From positions 1 to 29,156 of the forward strand of contig JBGSOE010000233.1 in assembly GCA_041739295.1 (NCBI GenBank): 29,156 nt of DNA. Reading direction: 5' to 3'. The translations under genes and the position numbers were made by a program. The stretch is from JAHJQQ01 sp041739295 (GTDB taxonomy: Bacteria > Pseudomonadota > Gammaproteobacteria > Thiohalobacterales > Thiohalobacteraceae). The notes under the pieces were generated by a model that was not told the origin of the DNA, ran no database searches, and was given only the letters and a program-made list of their open reading frames with translations. Positions 7,693-13,950 of the stretch are shown here, piece after piece. Position 1 is the first letter of the stretch, and the number at the start of each line of letters is the position of its first letter.

Positions 7693-7720
7693 GACCTCTA
7701 ATTCTAGTTAGATTTCGGAT

Positions 7721-8359
7721 ATGAATGAAATGCAGTTCACATTATTAATAGGGTCATTCGCGAGAGGCACAGGTGGGGTCGGTAGCGATATTGATGTGTT
7801 ACGTATAGGTCATAAGAGAAGAGTCAAGCGACCTGTTAAGCTAGATTACAGTCTTCCCATATCGTATGTAGACTATGATCTTGATTCTTTCAAAAAGCTT
7901 TTCCTTGAGGGTTCACTTTTTCTATATCACGCATTTATGGAAGGACGGCTACTGGAAGGTGATATAAGGCAATGGAATAGACTAAAAGAAAGCTTCGTTG
8001 TTTCAGATAATTTTAGTGATTCTATTGAGGAATATCTTCAAGTATTAACTTACATCGAAGAATACCCGGAGTACGAACGATCGTCTGTTCCATACCTCTC
8101 GAACATCTTCAAGTGCCTTAAGAATATAGGGATATTTAGAATGGCCTCAATGAGGCGATATGATTTCGAGAAGGTTAATGCATTAATGGCAGGGTGTGGC
8201 TTGTCTGATCTTGATGCAAAGATATTAATCAAAGCAAACGCTGTATTTGAGCGAGCAACACCTACCTCACCTGCTCTATTGAAGGAGTTTGAATATTCCG
8301 CCATAGAGTGGAAAGAACGATTGAGCCACCAAATAACCAGGATGGCACATGATATCTGA
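7721..8359 (+). CDS. MNT-type nucleotidyltransferase protein (cassette gene A)
   Basis: The 212-residue protein carries the nucleotidyltransferase signature of the DNA polymerase beta superfamily near its N-terminus: GSFARGTGGVGSDIDVL gives the GS motif and the two metal-binding aspartates. ISYVDYDLDSF supplies a likely third acidic position. GSLFLYHAFMEGRLL follows, as I recall from similar stand-alone nucleotidyltransferases, and the remainder (about residues 90-212) is predicted helical. Such enzymes transfer a nucleotide to a protein, small molecule or RNA, and several are toxin-antitoxin or defence components. It is the first of three overlapping genes: its last 11 bases overlap gene B. 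The DNA is markedly AT-richer than trpB2 or trmO, indicating transfer. No strong ribosome-binding site precedes the ATG. The substrate is unknown. Confidence 0.8.
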   Translation: MNEMQFTLLIGSFARGTGGVGSDIDVLRIGHKRRVKRPVKLDYSLPISYVDYDLDSFKKLFLEGSLFLYHAFMEGRLLEGDIRQWNRLKESFVVSDNFSDSIEEYLQVLTYIEEYPEYERSSVPYLSNIFKCLKNIGIFRMASMRRYDFEKVNALMAGCGLSDLDAKILIKANAVFERATPTSPALLKEFEYSAIEWKERLSHQITRMAHDI

Positions 8360-8687
8360 ACCAACAATGAAAAGGCTTTTAGCCGCTATCGATGAACCAA
8401 AATCGTACTGTTCTGGTGCAAAGCGGAAACAGTTGCAAGCAACATTCGACAAGTTGCTAGATGAATTGAGCATGAAGCTTTTTAATGAACCTTGCACTAA
8501 CAGAATGGTTTTTAGGCAAAAAGTCAACTCGCAATCAAGCGTCTCAGCTGCAGTTCAAGCACTAAAACAAATGCTAAAGAACCAAGATCTGCTCTTTAGC
8601 AAAGATTATCGTGATCATGCAGATGAGATAGTAAAATTTTTGACAAATGATGTGGCTCATTTCCTAGAGGCACTTCGAGGTGGCTGA
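8349..8687 (+). CDS. Unknown small helical protein (cassette gene B)
   Basis: This 112-residue protein is not recognised. It looks soluble and mostly helical and charged, with stretches such as KRKQLQATFDKLLDELSMKLF and VSAAVQALKQMLKNQDLL, and no signal peptide or membrane segment. It starts inside the end of the nucleotidyltransferase gene (ATG 8349, 11-base overlap). A second in-frame ATG at 8367 is possible and would fall just after that stop. Its own end overlaps gene C by eight bases. The tight overlaps imply translational coupling and a joint function. It might be an adaptor, an antitoxin or a substrate of the nucleotidyltransferase; sequence alone cannot choose between these. Composition is AT-rich like its neighbours. 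Confidence 0.7.
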   Translation: MISEPTMKRLLAAIDEPKSYCSGAKRKQLQATFDKLLDELSMKLFNEPCTNRMVFRQKVNSQSSVSAAVQALKQMLKNQDLLFSKDYRDHADEIVKFLTNDVAHFLEALRGG

Positions 8688-9132
8688 GAATAACAAAGAT
8701 ATAGCGCTTAAGGCTTGGGAGGTATATCAAGGGCTGGCCAAAGGGATGGGCGAGAGCGCATGGAGAATTAGATCAATATGTTTCGCAATGACGTCTGCAT
8801 TGATCGCGTACACATATAATTCCTCAGCACCTCTTTTATATATTCTTGCGTCATTCGTATGCGTCCTTTTCTTTGTTTTAGAGGCTGGCTATAGAAGGTT
8901 GCAGGATCAGTACATCGAGAAATCCATCTCTATAGAGCGAACGTTGAACGATTTTATCGCGAATGATGACCATCCGGTATTCCCGGAAAGTATCGGAACG
9001 GATGTGGATACGCCAACTTTTGCAGGGCTGCTGAAGTTGTTGGCAGTTAAAAGGATCATCTTTTGGCTTCCTTATCTGATTCTGTTTTTGTTGCCGATAG
9101 CTTTGTACGTTTTTGATATTAAAAAAATCTAA
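8680..9132 (+). CDS. Three-TM membrane protein, SLATT-like (cassette gene C)
   Basis: The 150-residue protein starts with GTG at 8680 inside the end of gene B, with AGAGG ten bases upstream. An N-terminal helix (residues 5-28) leads to two closely spaced membrane segments (about 31-46 and 50-69), then a charged helix (EAGYRRLQDQYIEKSISIER), a cytoplasmic-looking loop, and a third hydrophobic segment (about 125-145). The paired membrane helices followed by an ExxYRxxQxxYI helix recall SLATT-type and other 2TM effectors that accompany nucleotide-based conflict systems, thought to permeabilise membranes on activation. That assignment is by overall pattern, not a firm family match. It is the last gene of the cassette and is followed at once by a GGGGTCAGAGAG inverted repeat. 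Confidence 0.72.
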   Translation: MAENNKDIALKAWEVYQGLAKGMGESAWRIRSICFAMTSALIAYTYNSSAPLLYILASFVCVLFFVLEAGYRRLQDQYIEKSISIERTLNDFIANDDHPVFPESIGTDVDTPTFAGLLKLLAVKRIIFWLPYLILFLLPIALYVFDIKKI

Positions 9133-9159
9133 AAAACGCATCCTGGAAATATGGAAATA

Positions 9160-9210
9160 GGGGTCAGAGAGGAATTAACTCTAATATTAGAAACAATTGC
9201 TCTCTGACCC
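9160..9210. repeat. REP-like inverted repeat (GGGGTCAGAGAG ... CTCTCTGACCC)
   Basis: GGGTCAGAGAG at 9161 is mirrored by CTCTCTGACCC ending at 9210, with AATT tracts inside each arm. It is a variant of the GGGACAGA..TATTT repeat found between the following modules. It begins 27 bases after cassette gene C stops. Confidence 0.65.
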
Positions 9211-9357
9211 AGATTATCCCATGTAAGCCAAAGATTATGCGATAGTAAGGTATGAGAATATCCATCATTCACAACAGTGAAACGCAATATACCATGAGGC
9301 AAGTCGAATGCTATGCCACTGCTAGCATTGTTTGCTACAGAAAATAATGGTGGTTGA

Positions 9358-10026
9358 ATGGAAAACTTAATTAGACAGCGTGTCGTGTACTTGATTGAGC
9401 TATGCAAGCAAGTGCTCGCGACCCGCCGAAATACGGGGCATGGAGACGATGCGTGCGAATATCGCATCTTGAACAAATATCGGGCCGCCGGTCTATCATT
9501 TTTCAAAATGTATTATGGCGAAGTCCATCCATACTTTACTGCCTTCCAGTCCAAAGACAGCAGCTATGCCCCAATTGTGGAAAGTTCGCTTGGGGTTCTC
9601 GAAGCAGTGCTGGATGAAATCGACAAGGGGTGGCACAAGAGCGTTCGTGGTGTAGTGAGCGCCGAGGTTTTTTCAGATTTCATTGAAATGGCCAACCACT
9701 TGCTTGATGAGGGGTACAAAGATGCTGCGGCCGTAATGCTTGGCAGCACCCTTGAGGAGCATCTTCGGCAACTAGCACGAGAAAATAACGTCAATATTGA
9801 AATCGAGGTTAAAGGCAAGCAATCTTTCAAAAAAGCTGATGTCTTGAATACCGACTTAGTAAAATCCGAAATTTACGGAAAACTTGACCAAAAAAATGTC
9901 ACAGCGTGGTTAGGCTTAAGAAACAGCGCAGCACATGGAAAATTCGATGATTACTCACTGGAGCAAGTAATATTTTTTTCCCAGGCATTGAATGATTTCA
10001 TGGCGCGGACCAGGGAAAAACTCTAA
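9358..10026 (+). CDS. HEPN-type protein, possible RNase or defence factor
   Basis: The 222-residue protein has a C-terminal helical region ending in LGLRNSAAHGKFDDYS, whose RNSAAH matches the R-x4-6-H signature of HEPN domains. Many HEPN proteins are metal-independent RNases in toxin, abortive-infection or CRISPR-linked systems. The preceding segment (GYKDAAAVMLGSTLEEHLRQLA) is the packed helix usual in this group. Residues 1-100 form a second helical region without a recognised motif. It lies alone between two REP-like repeats (9160-9210 and 10088-10100), and no partner antitoxin gene overlaps it. The start is not backed by a strong ribosome-binding site. Composition is less AT-rich than the cassette before it, suggesting a separate origin. 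A non-catalytic, RNA-binding role remains possible. Confidence 0.7.
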   Translation: MENLIRQRVVYLIELCKQVLATRRNTGHGDDACEYRILNKYRAAGLSFFKMYYGEVHPYFTAFQSKDSSYAPIVESSLGVLEAVLDEIDKGWHKSVRGVVSAEVFSDFIEMANHLLDEGYKDAAAVMLGSTLEEHLRQLARENNVNIEIEVKGKQSFKKADVLNTDLVKSEIYGKLDQKNVTAWLGLRNSAAHGKFDDYSLEQVIFFSQALNDFMARTREKL

Positions 10027-10087
10027 CTAGTAGATCAATGGGGCAGAGTACTTGGAGAATTTCATCTCGGCAAAACCGAGCAAAACT

Positions 10088-10100
10088 GGGACAGATTTAT
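10088..10100 (+). repeat. GGGACAGATTTAT repeat
   Basis: One copy of the short repeat that punctuates 9.1-13.4 kb. It sits between the HEPN-type gene and the nuclease-like gene. A small hairpin (CTCGGCAAAACCGAG) precedes it. Confidence 0.6.
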
Positions 10101-10195
10101 CTTCTTCTTAAACAGCACTCATTCGGATTCTTGCTAAGTTGTGCTTTGTTCACGCCGCACAGTTTAATTGTTAGACACAAGAAAGGAGGCCAGCC

Positions 10196-11011
10196 GTGGC
10201 CGCGGACCCTGAGATCCTTCGCATCGCCAACGATTCGGGATTCCCATTGCAGATTGCTGTGCAACAGTCCGTCGTGGCTGCAGCAGAAACACACGGATGG
10301 TGCATACAGCACAGCGAACACGCTTGGCATAACCCTGCAGATAACCAATCCGGCTTCATCGATCTTGTGCTGCGCGATCAGCAAGATATTGCGCGAATAG
10401 TGATTGAGTGCAAGCGCGTCCGCAACGCGACTTGGCTCTTCTTCAACTCCGGTGGAACCGCGAGCACCCGACGACACTGCAAGGCGTGGGTTACCAACTA
10501 CTGCAACGGTAAATTCAACGCCTTCGGTTGGCACGAAGCACCTATCGACCCCCAGACGCCGGAGGCGCAATTTTGTGCCGTACGCGGTCAAACTACGAAC
10601 GACAAGAACACTTATCTTGAGCGTGTCGCCGGAGAGCTCATTTCTTCGACCGAAGCCATCGCGCTTGAGGAACGCGACTATCGCCGCGATAACGAAGACT
10701 CGATGCGCATGTACTTCAACGTTATCGTTACCACAGCGTCGCTCAAGTTCGCATCATTCGACATGGACCATCTCTCTGTGGCTGATGGCACTCTCCAAGA
10801 CGCTAATATCCAGGACGTGCCGTTTGTTCGCGTTCGCAAGCAGTTCTCAATGCGGCCCGCAAAACTCACTCCCGCAGATTGGCTACGACACGACGACCCA
10901 GACTACCGTCGCGAGAATACAGTTTTTGTTGTCCGTGCTGATCACCTCAATGACTTCCTTCGACAGCTCGATATTCCCAACAATTCGATTCGAGCGTTTA
11001 AACAGGGATAA
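10196..11011 (+). CDS. Putative PD-(D/E)XK-fold nuclease
   Basis: The 271-residue protein starts with GTG, with AAAGGAGG eight bases before it. Residues 54-75 read GFIDLVLRD...ARIVIECKRV: an acidic residue in one strand, a spacer, then ECK in the next strand, the arrangement of the PD-(D/E)XK restriction-endonuclease core (here D plus E-x-K). An upstream conserved-looking Glu/His region (HSEHAWHNP) could complete the site. The rest, including AWVTNYCNGKFNAFGWHEAP, is unassigned. There is no signal peptide or membrane segment. It stands alone between GGGACAGA repeats, next to a HEPN-type gene and a toxin-antitoxin pair, which fits a defence role. The exact family is not recognised and activity is inferred from this single motif. 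Confidence 0.6.
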   Translation: MAADPEILRIANDSGFPLQIAVQQSVVAAAETHGWCIQHSEHAWHNPADNQSGFIDLVLRDQQDIARIVIECKRVRNATWLFFNSGGTASTRRHCKAWVTNYCNGKFNAFGWHEAPIDPQTPEAQFCAVRGQTTNDKNTYLERVAGELISSTEAIALEERDYRRDNEDSMRMYFNVIVTTASLKFASFDMDHLSVADGTLQDANIQDVPFVRVRKQFSMRPAKLTPADWLRHDDPDYRRENTVFVVRADHLNDFLRQLDIPNNSIRAFKQG

Positions 11012-11012
11012 T

Positions 11013-11022
11013 CGGGGACAGA
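11013..11022 (+). repeat. CGGGGACAGA repeat
   Basis: A copy of the inter-module repeat begins one base after the stop codon of the nuclease-like gene and reads on as CCACGTTTATT. It fills the gap to the convergent antitoxin gene. Confidence 0.55.
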
Positions 11023-11037
11023 CCACGTTTATTGCTG

Positions 11038-11364
11038 TTACGCCGCATCCCGATTCAGCCGGACGGTAATCGTCACATCCTCGTGTTCCTGCAAAGCCTT
11101 CAAAATCGCGATCAGATTTCCAGCGGTGGGATTGCCTGACGGGCCGAGCATGCGTTGCAAACTCTTGGCGGGACGGCCGACTTCGATGCCTAGCTGCTCG
11201 AAGCCGAGCGTGGCGTTGATGTAGTCGCGCAGCAGCGCCTTGCCGGCACCAAGGTCGCCCGCGAGCAGTTCGTTTACGGCTTCGGTGAGCAGTGCGCGAC
11301 GAAAGCGCGTATCGCGCTGGGCGCGGGCCTGCACGGTTTCGCGAAACTGTCGGGTCAGGACCAT
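11038..11364 (-). CDS. HigA-like antitoxin (XRE-type regulator), copy 1
   Basis: The 108-residue protein has a helix-turn-helix-like core (LLRDYINATLGFEQLGIEVGRP then KSLQRMLGPSGNPTAGNLIA) of the type found in antitoxins paired with RelE/HigB-like toxins. It would bind and neutralise the toxin and repress the shared promoter. It lies five bases after the toxin gene stop, and the toxin's last codons supply its ribosome-binding site (GAGG). Toxin-before-antitoxin order is typical of HigBA-type modules. A paralogue of very similar sequence and near-identical length lies at 13951-14277, paired with a different system. Confidence 0.85.
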   Translation of the reverse strand: MVLTRQFRETVQARAQRDTRFRRALLTEAVNELLAGDLGAGKALLRDYINATLGFEQLGIEVGRPAKSLQRMLGPSGNPTAGNLIAILKALQEHEDVTITVRLNRDAA

Positions 11365-11369
11365 GGCCG

Positions 11370-11702
11370 TTACCTCGTGATGCGTTTTCTCTGTTTGTAT
11401 TCGGCCCAGCGTTGGTGGGCGTCCGCGATGTCCTGCGACTGGCCTTTCTTGCTACCACCCGCCAGCAAGATGATCAGCGTTTCGCCATCTGCTCCGAAAT
11501 AGATGCGATATCCAGGACCGAAATGGACACGCAGTTCATGGACGCCCTGGCCGACGCTCTTCACGTTGGAGGTATTACCATGCTCCAGTCGATAAAGCGC
11601 GGTCGTCACTTTGGCGGCGGCCGGCGCGGACAGCTGGCCAAACCAGCGACCAAAGGGAGAACGGCCTGTGACATCCAAGAATTCTTCTGACATCCATGTC
11701 AT
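11370..11702 (-). CDS. RelE/HigB-type toxin
   Basis: The 110-residue protein has the core of Gp49/HigB-type toxins: a helical pair (SPFGRWFGQLSAPAAAKVTTALYRLEHGN), then VKSVGQGVHELRVHFGPGYRIYF and LIILLAGGSKKGQSQDIADA. These toxins are mRNA interferases usually acting on ribosome-bound message. VHELRVHFGPGYRIYF is the most diagnostic segment. The start could be 11702 or the internal ATG at 11693, and neither has a clear ribosome-binding site. The 20-base palindrome at 11710-11729 lies immediately upstream and probably overlaps the promoter, so the mRNA may have a very short leader. It is cotranscribed with the antitoxin gene at 11038-11364. Confidence 0.85.
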   Translation of the reverse strand: MTWMSEEFLDVTGRSPFGRWFGQLSAPAAAKVTTALYRLEHGNTSNVKSVGQGVHELRVHFGPGYRIYFGADGETLIILLAGGSKKGQSQDIADAHQRWAEYKQRKRITR

Positions 11703-11709
11703 GCTTAAA

Positions 11710-11729
11710 TGGTAACATTAATGTTACCA
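11710..11729. promoter_or_regulatory. Perfect 20-bp palindrome, toxin-antitoxin operator
   Basis: TGGTAACATTAATGTTACCA is its own reverse complement and ends seven bases upstream of the toxin start. Antitoxin-DNA autoregulation in such modules normally uses a palindrome in this position, so it is the likely binding site of the 11038-11364 product. Confidence 0.75.
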
Positions 11730-11752
11730 ATGTCAAGCCGGGCGGGCGTAAA

Positions 11753-11945
11753 GGGGTCAGTACCCTTTTCGGACTAAATGGGGACGGAGGGAATAAATAT
11801 TAAAAAACCGGTAAAAACCCGGGACAGATTTATTTCTTATGCAACAGCAACGAAAAATCATGCCTCACGGGTTTAAATAACCCTGGATTCCGGCCTGCGC
11901 CGGAATGACAAGATACGGCAAAAGGGGACAGAGAGAATAAATCTT
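11753..11945. repeat. Cluster of four GGGACAGA-type repeats plus a CCGGCCTGCGCCGG hairpin
   Basis: The spacer between the toxin-antitoxin pair and the PP-loop gene has repeat variants at 11753 (GGGGTCAGTACCC), 11780 (GGGGACGGAGGGAATAAATA), 11818 (CCCGGGACAGATTTATTTC) and 11924 (GGGGACAGAGAGAATAAATC). A single GGATTCCGGCCTGCGCCGGA arm of the 1078-1146 family lies at 11884. No gene is seen in this 300-base spacer. Confidence 0.65.
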
Positions 11946-12014
11946 GATCAGCTTCACAAGAATCTCACCTATCTCAGTTAACCTGATCTACAACTCAGAT
12001 CTTAACCACCCTCA

Positions 12015-12710
12015 ATGATTGACCCCACACAAAACACAGCCATGCTCTGGACGGGCGGCAAGGACTCCGCCATGGCTTTGCATGAAGCCATGGAAAGCGG
12101 CTACCGCATTCGCTGCCTCGTCACCTTCGCTCCACCGAATCCGGATTTTCTGGCGCATCCGCTACGCCTGATCAAACTGCAGGCGCAGGCGTTGGCGCTG
12201 CCGCATCATATTCTGCCCATAACCGCGCCGTTCGATAAAAGTTACGAGGCCGGTTTGCGTTGGCTACGCGATGAGATGGACATTGGCTGTGTTATCACAG
12301 GTGACATTGCGGAAGTCGACGGCAATCCGAATTGGATTCGCGAGCGCAGCCGCCCCATCGGGTTGAGCGTGCACACACCTTTGTGGGGACGCGATCGTAA
12401 TACGTTACTGCAACAATTGCTGGACAGGGGATTCAAGGCGCGCTTTTCCTGCGTTAACACCCGCTGGTTGAATGAGGATTGGGTGGGTCGGGCGTTGGAT
12501 GCCGCGGCGATTGACGAGCTGCGCAGTATCCGCGAGCAGACCGGCCTGGACCTGTGCGGGGAAGAAGGCGAATATCACACCATGATCGTTGACGGGCCTT
12601 GTTTCACGCATGGCATCGATATTCGCTCTTATTCAAAGCGCGTTAGCGATTCGCTGGCCTATATGGACATCCATGATATGGCAGAAATTCGGGGACAGAG
12701 TAATATTTAA
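12015..12710 (+). CDS. PP-loop ATPase, diphthine-ammonia ligase-like (Dph6/DUF71)
   Basis: The 231-residue protein is a COG2102-type adenine-nucleotide alpha hydrolase. The PP-loop LWTGGKDSAMALHEA is at residues 11-25, CVITGDIAEVDGNPNWIRE in the middle is characteristic, and GEEGEYHTMIVDGPCF near residue 185 is the signature of the family. In archaea and eukaryotes these enzymes amidate diphthine on elongation factor 2. Bacteria lack diphthamide, so the bacterial substrate is unknown. The last codons (RGQSNI) and the stop lie inside a GGGGACAGAGTAATATTTAA repeat, suggesting the original C-terminus was replaced by repeat sequence. ATG 12015 is used; 12042 is an alternative. It stands alone between repeats. 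Confidence 0.85.
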   Translation: MIDPTQNTAMLWTGGKDSAMALHEAMESGYRIRCLVTFAPPNPDFLAHPLRLIKLQAQALALPHHILPITAPFDKSYEAGLRWLRDEMDIGCVITGDIAEVDGNPNWIRERSRPIGLSVHTPLWGRDRNTLLQQLLDRGFKARFSCVNTRWLNEDWVGRALDAAAIDELRSIREQTGLDLCGEEGEYHTMIVDGPCFTHGIDIRSYSKRVSDSLAYMDIHDMAEIRGQSNI

Positions 12711-12746
12711 AACCCATGGGAATTGTTACTCTAACCCCGAATTCTA
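12687..12746. repeat. REP-like inverted repeat overlapping the end of the PP-loop gene
   Basis: AATTCGGGGACAGAGTAATA at 12687 is mirrored imperfectly by TTACTCTAACCCCGAATT ending at 12744. The left arm contains the last codons and the stop of the 12015-12710 gene. Confidence 0.65.
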
Positions 12747-12781
12747 TGCCGCCCACTTGTTAGGTAAATACAGGACACCCA

Positions 12782-13402
12782 ATGGCAGATTGCTGCAATG
12801 ACAAAGCCTGCGAGATCGAGGCGCTTCGTAATCGCCAAAGCTCGATGCTCAAGATAGTGCTGGGCATTAACGCTGTCATGTTTGGCGTAGAGCTCACGGC
12901 AGGGTTACTTGCCAGTTCTATCTCGCTGGTCGCAGATTCACTGGATATGCTGGGTGATGCCCTGATATACGGCTTTAGCCTCTACGTTGTCGCACGCGGC
13001 GCAAGAATGAAGGCCATTTCCGCGCTAATCAAAGGCAACATCATGGCGGCGTTTGGTCTTTTCGTTCTTGGGCAAGCAATTTACAAGATGATAGCGCCGC
13101 AGGTTCCAGTGTTTGAGGCCATGGGCGCAATCGGTGCACTCGCACTTGCCGCGAACAGCTTGTGTTTGGTCTTGCTCTGGCGCCATCGAAGCGACGACAT
13201 AAATATGCGTTCAGTGTGGCTGTGTTCTCGCAACGACATTATTGCGAATGTCGCGGTTTTATTCGCCGCCCTCGGTGTGTGGCTCACCGGCTCGGGTTGG
13301 CCAGACATCCTGGTTGGCTTGGCGCTCGCCGCCCTTTTCCTCCGGTCAGCGCTGTTTGTGCTACGCGGGTCTATTACGGAACTTCGAGCGATTAATGCCT
13401 AA
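12782..13402 (+). CDS. Short cation diffusion facilitator (CDF) transporter
   Basis: The 206-residue inner-membrane protein has about six hydrophobic segments and the CDF metal-site motifs: ADSLDMLGDALIYG in the second segment and SRNDIIANVAVL in the fifth, giving Asp/Asn ligands for a divalent cation exchanged against protons. It ends right after the sixth segment (RGSITELRAINA), so the cytosolic C-terminal domain of typical CDF proteins (about 300 residues) is missing. Short CDF forms of this kind exist, so it need not be broken. The N-terminal MADCCNDKACEIE is cysteine-rich and could bind a soft or heavy metal. The stop codon lies within GCCTAAC, and a GGGACAGATTTATTTT repeat follows at 13421. 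The metal is unknown (zinc, cobalt, cadmium or lead are possible). Confidence 0.85.
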   Translation: MADCCNDKACEIEALRNRQSSMLKIVLGINAVMFGVELTAGLLASSISLVADSLDMLGDALIYGFSLYVVARGARMKAISALIKGNIMAAFGLFVLGQAIYKMIAPQVPVFEAMGAIGALALAANSLCLVLLWRHRSDDINMRSVWLCSRNDIIANVAVLFAALGVWLTGSGWPDILVGLALAALFLRSALFVLRGSITELRAINA

Positions 13403-13418
13403 CCGGGTATCGGAGAAA

Positions 13419-13437
13419 CCGGGACAGATTTATTTTC
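13419..13437 (+). repeat. CCGGGACAGATTTATTTTC repeat
   Basis: The last copy seen of the inter-module repeat lies 17 bases after the CDF gene and is nearly identical to the copy at 11818. I found none beyond this point in the window. Confidence 0.65.
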
Positions 13438-13495
13438 TAGCGTAAGAGCGGCGGTAGCTCATGCCCCATAGGAATTATTTTCAGCATCCTTGTCT

Positions 13496-13936
13496 CTACC
13501 GTGGCAACCCAATCGACAAGCTCCGTACCGCAACAAATACCTCGCGCAGAAATGCGATCAAGCCACCGATCAGCGCCAGCATGGCGGCGATGAACAGACC
13601 AGCGATAAGTCCTTTTATCTCGAAACCGAAAAAATGTTCGGTAAAGGCGATAGCAATCAACAGGCACACCAGCAATGCCGCGAGGATGTCCAGCGCGATG
13701 CCAAGGTAGGCCAGCCGTGCGCGGCGACCCAGGGCCTCCAGTTCGATGCGTATCGCCACTTGCTGGTCCGGATTGCTCGCCGCGAACACGACCTCCAGCG
13801 CGCGACTGCGATCAAAGATTCGTCCCAGGCGTCCGGCGAAGGCGTTGATGAAAGCGCCGATGCCGGCCAGCAAGAAGACTGGCGCCACTGCCATCTGGAT
13901 GACGTGGGAGATATCATATGTTGGGTCGAAAGCCAT
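13496..13936 (-). CDS. DUF2721 family membrane protein
   Basis: The 146-residue protein matches my memory of DUF2721: an N-terminal segment ISHVIQMAVAPVFLLAGIGA, the conserved NAFAGRLGRIFDRSR block after the first membrane helix, a charged central helix (RIELEALGRRARLAYLGI), and two further hydrophobic segments (about 80-100 and 108-130). Function is unknown for the family. It lies 14 bases after the second HigA-like antitoxin gene on the same strand, so it may be read through from the HicA-HicB operon. Nothing suggests a toxin-antitoxin role for it. Confidence 0.8.
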   Translation of the reverse strand: MAFDPTYDISHVIQMAVAPVFLLAGIGAFINAFAGRLGRIFDRSRALEVVFAASNPDQQVAIRIELEALGRRARLAYLGIALDILAALLVCLLIAIAFTEHFFGFEIKGLIAGLFIAAMLALIGGLIAFLREVFVAVRSLSIGLPR

Positions 13937-13950
13937 TCGTTCTCACCTTC

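Noticed and set aside
9211..9357. Minus-strand frame that reads like protein (HGILRFTVVNDGYSH...LWLTWDN)
   Set aside because: It might be a relic of a truncated gene, but it has no start or recognisable family and is interrupted by the REP-like repeat; support is too thin to call.
10404..11069. 221-codon plus-strand frame overlapping the nuclease-like gene
   Set aside because: It is Ser/Thr/Arg-rich shadow coding with no motif, whereas the main frame has a strong ribosome-binding site and the D...ECK motif.
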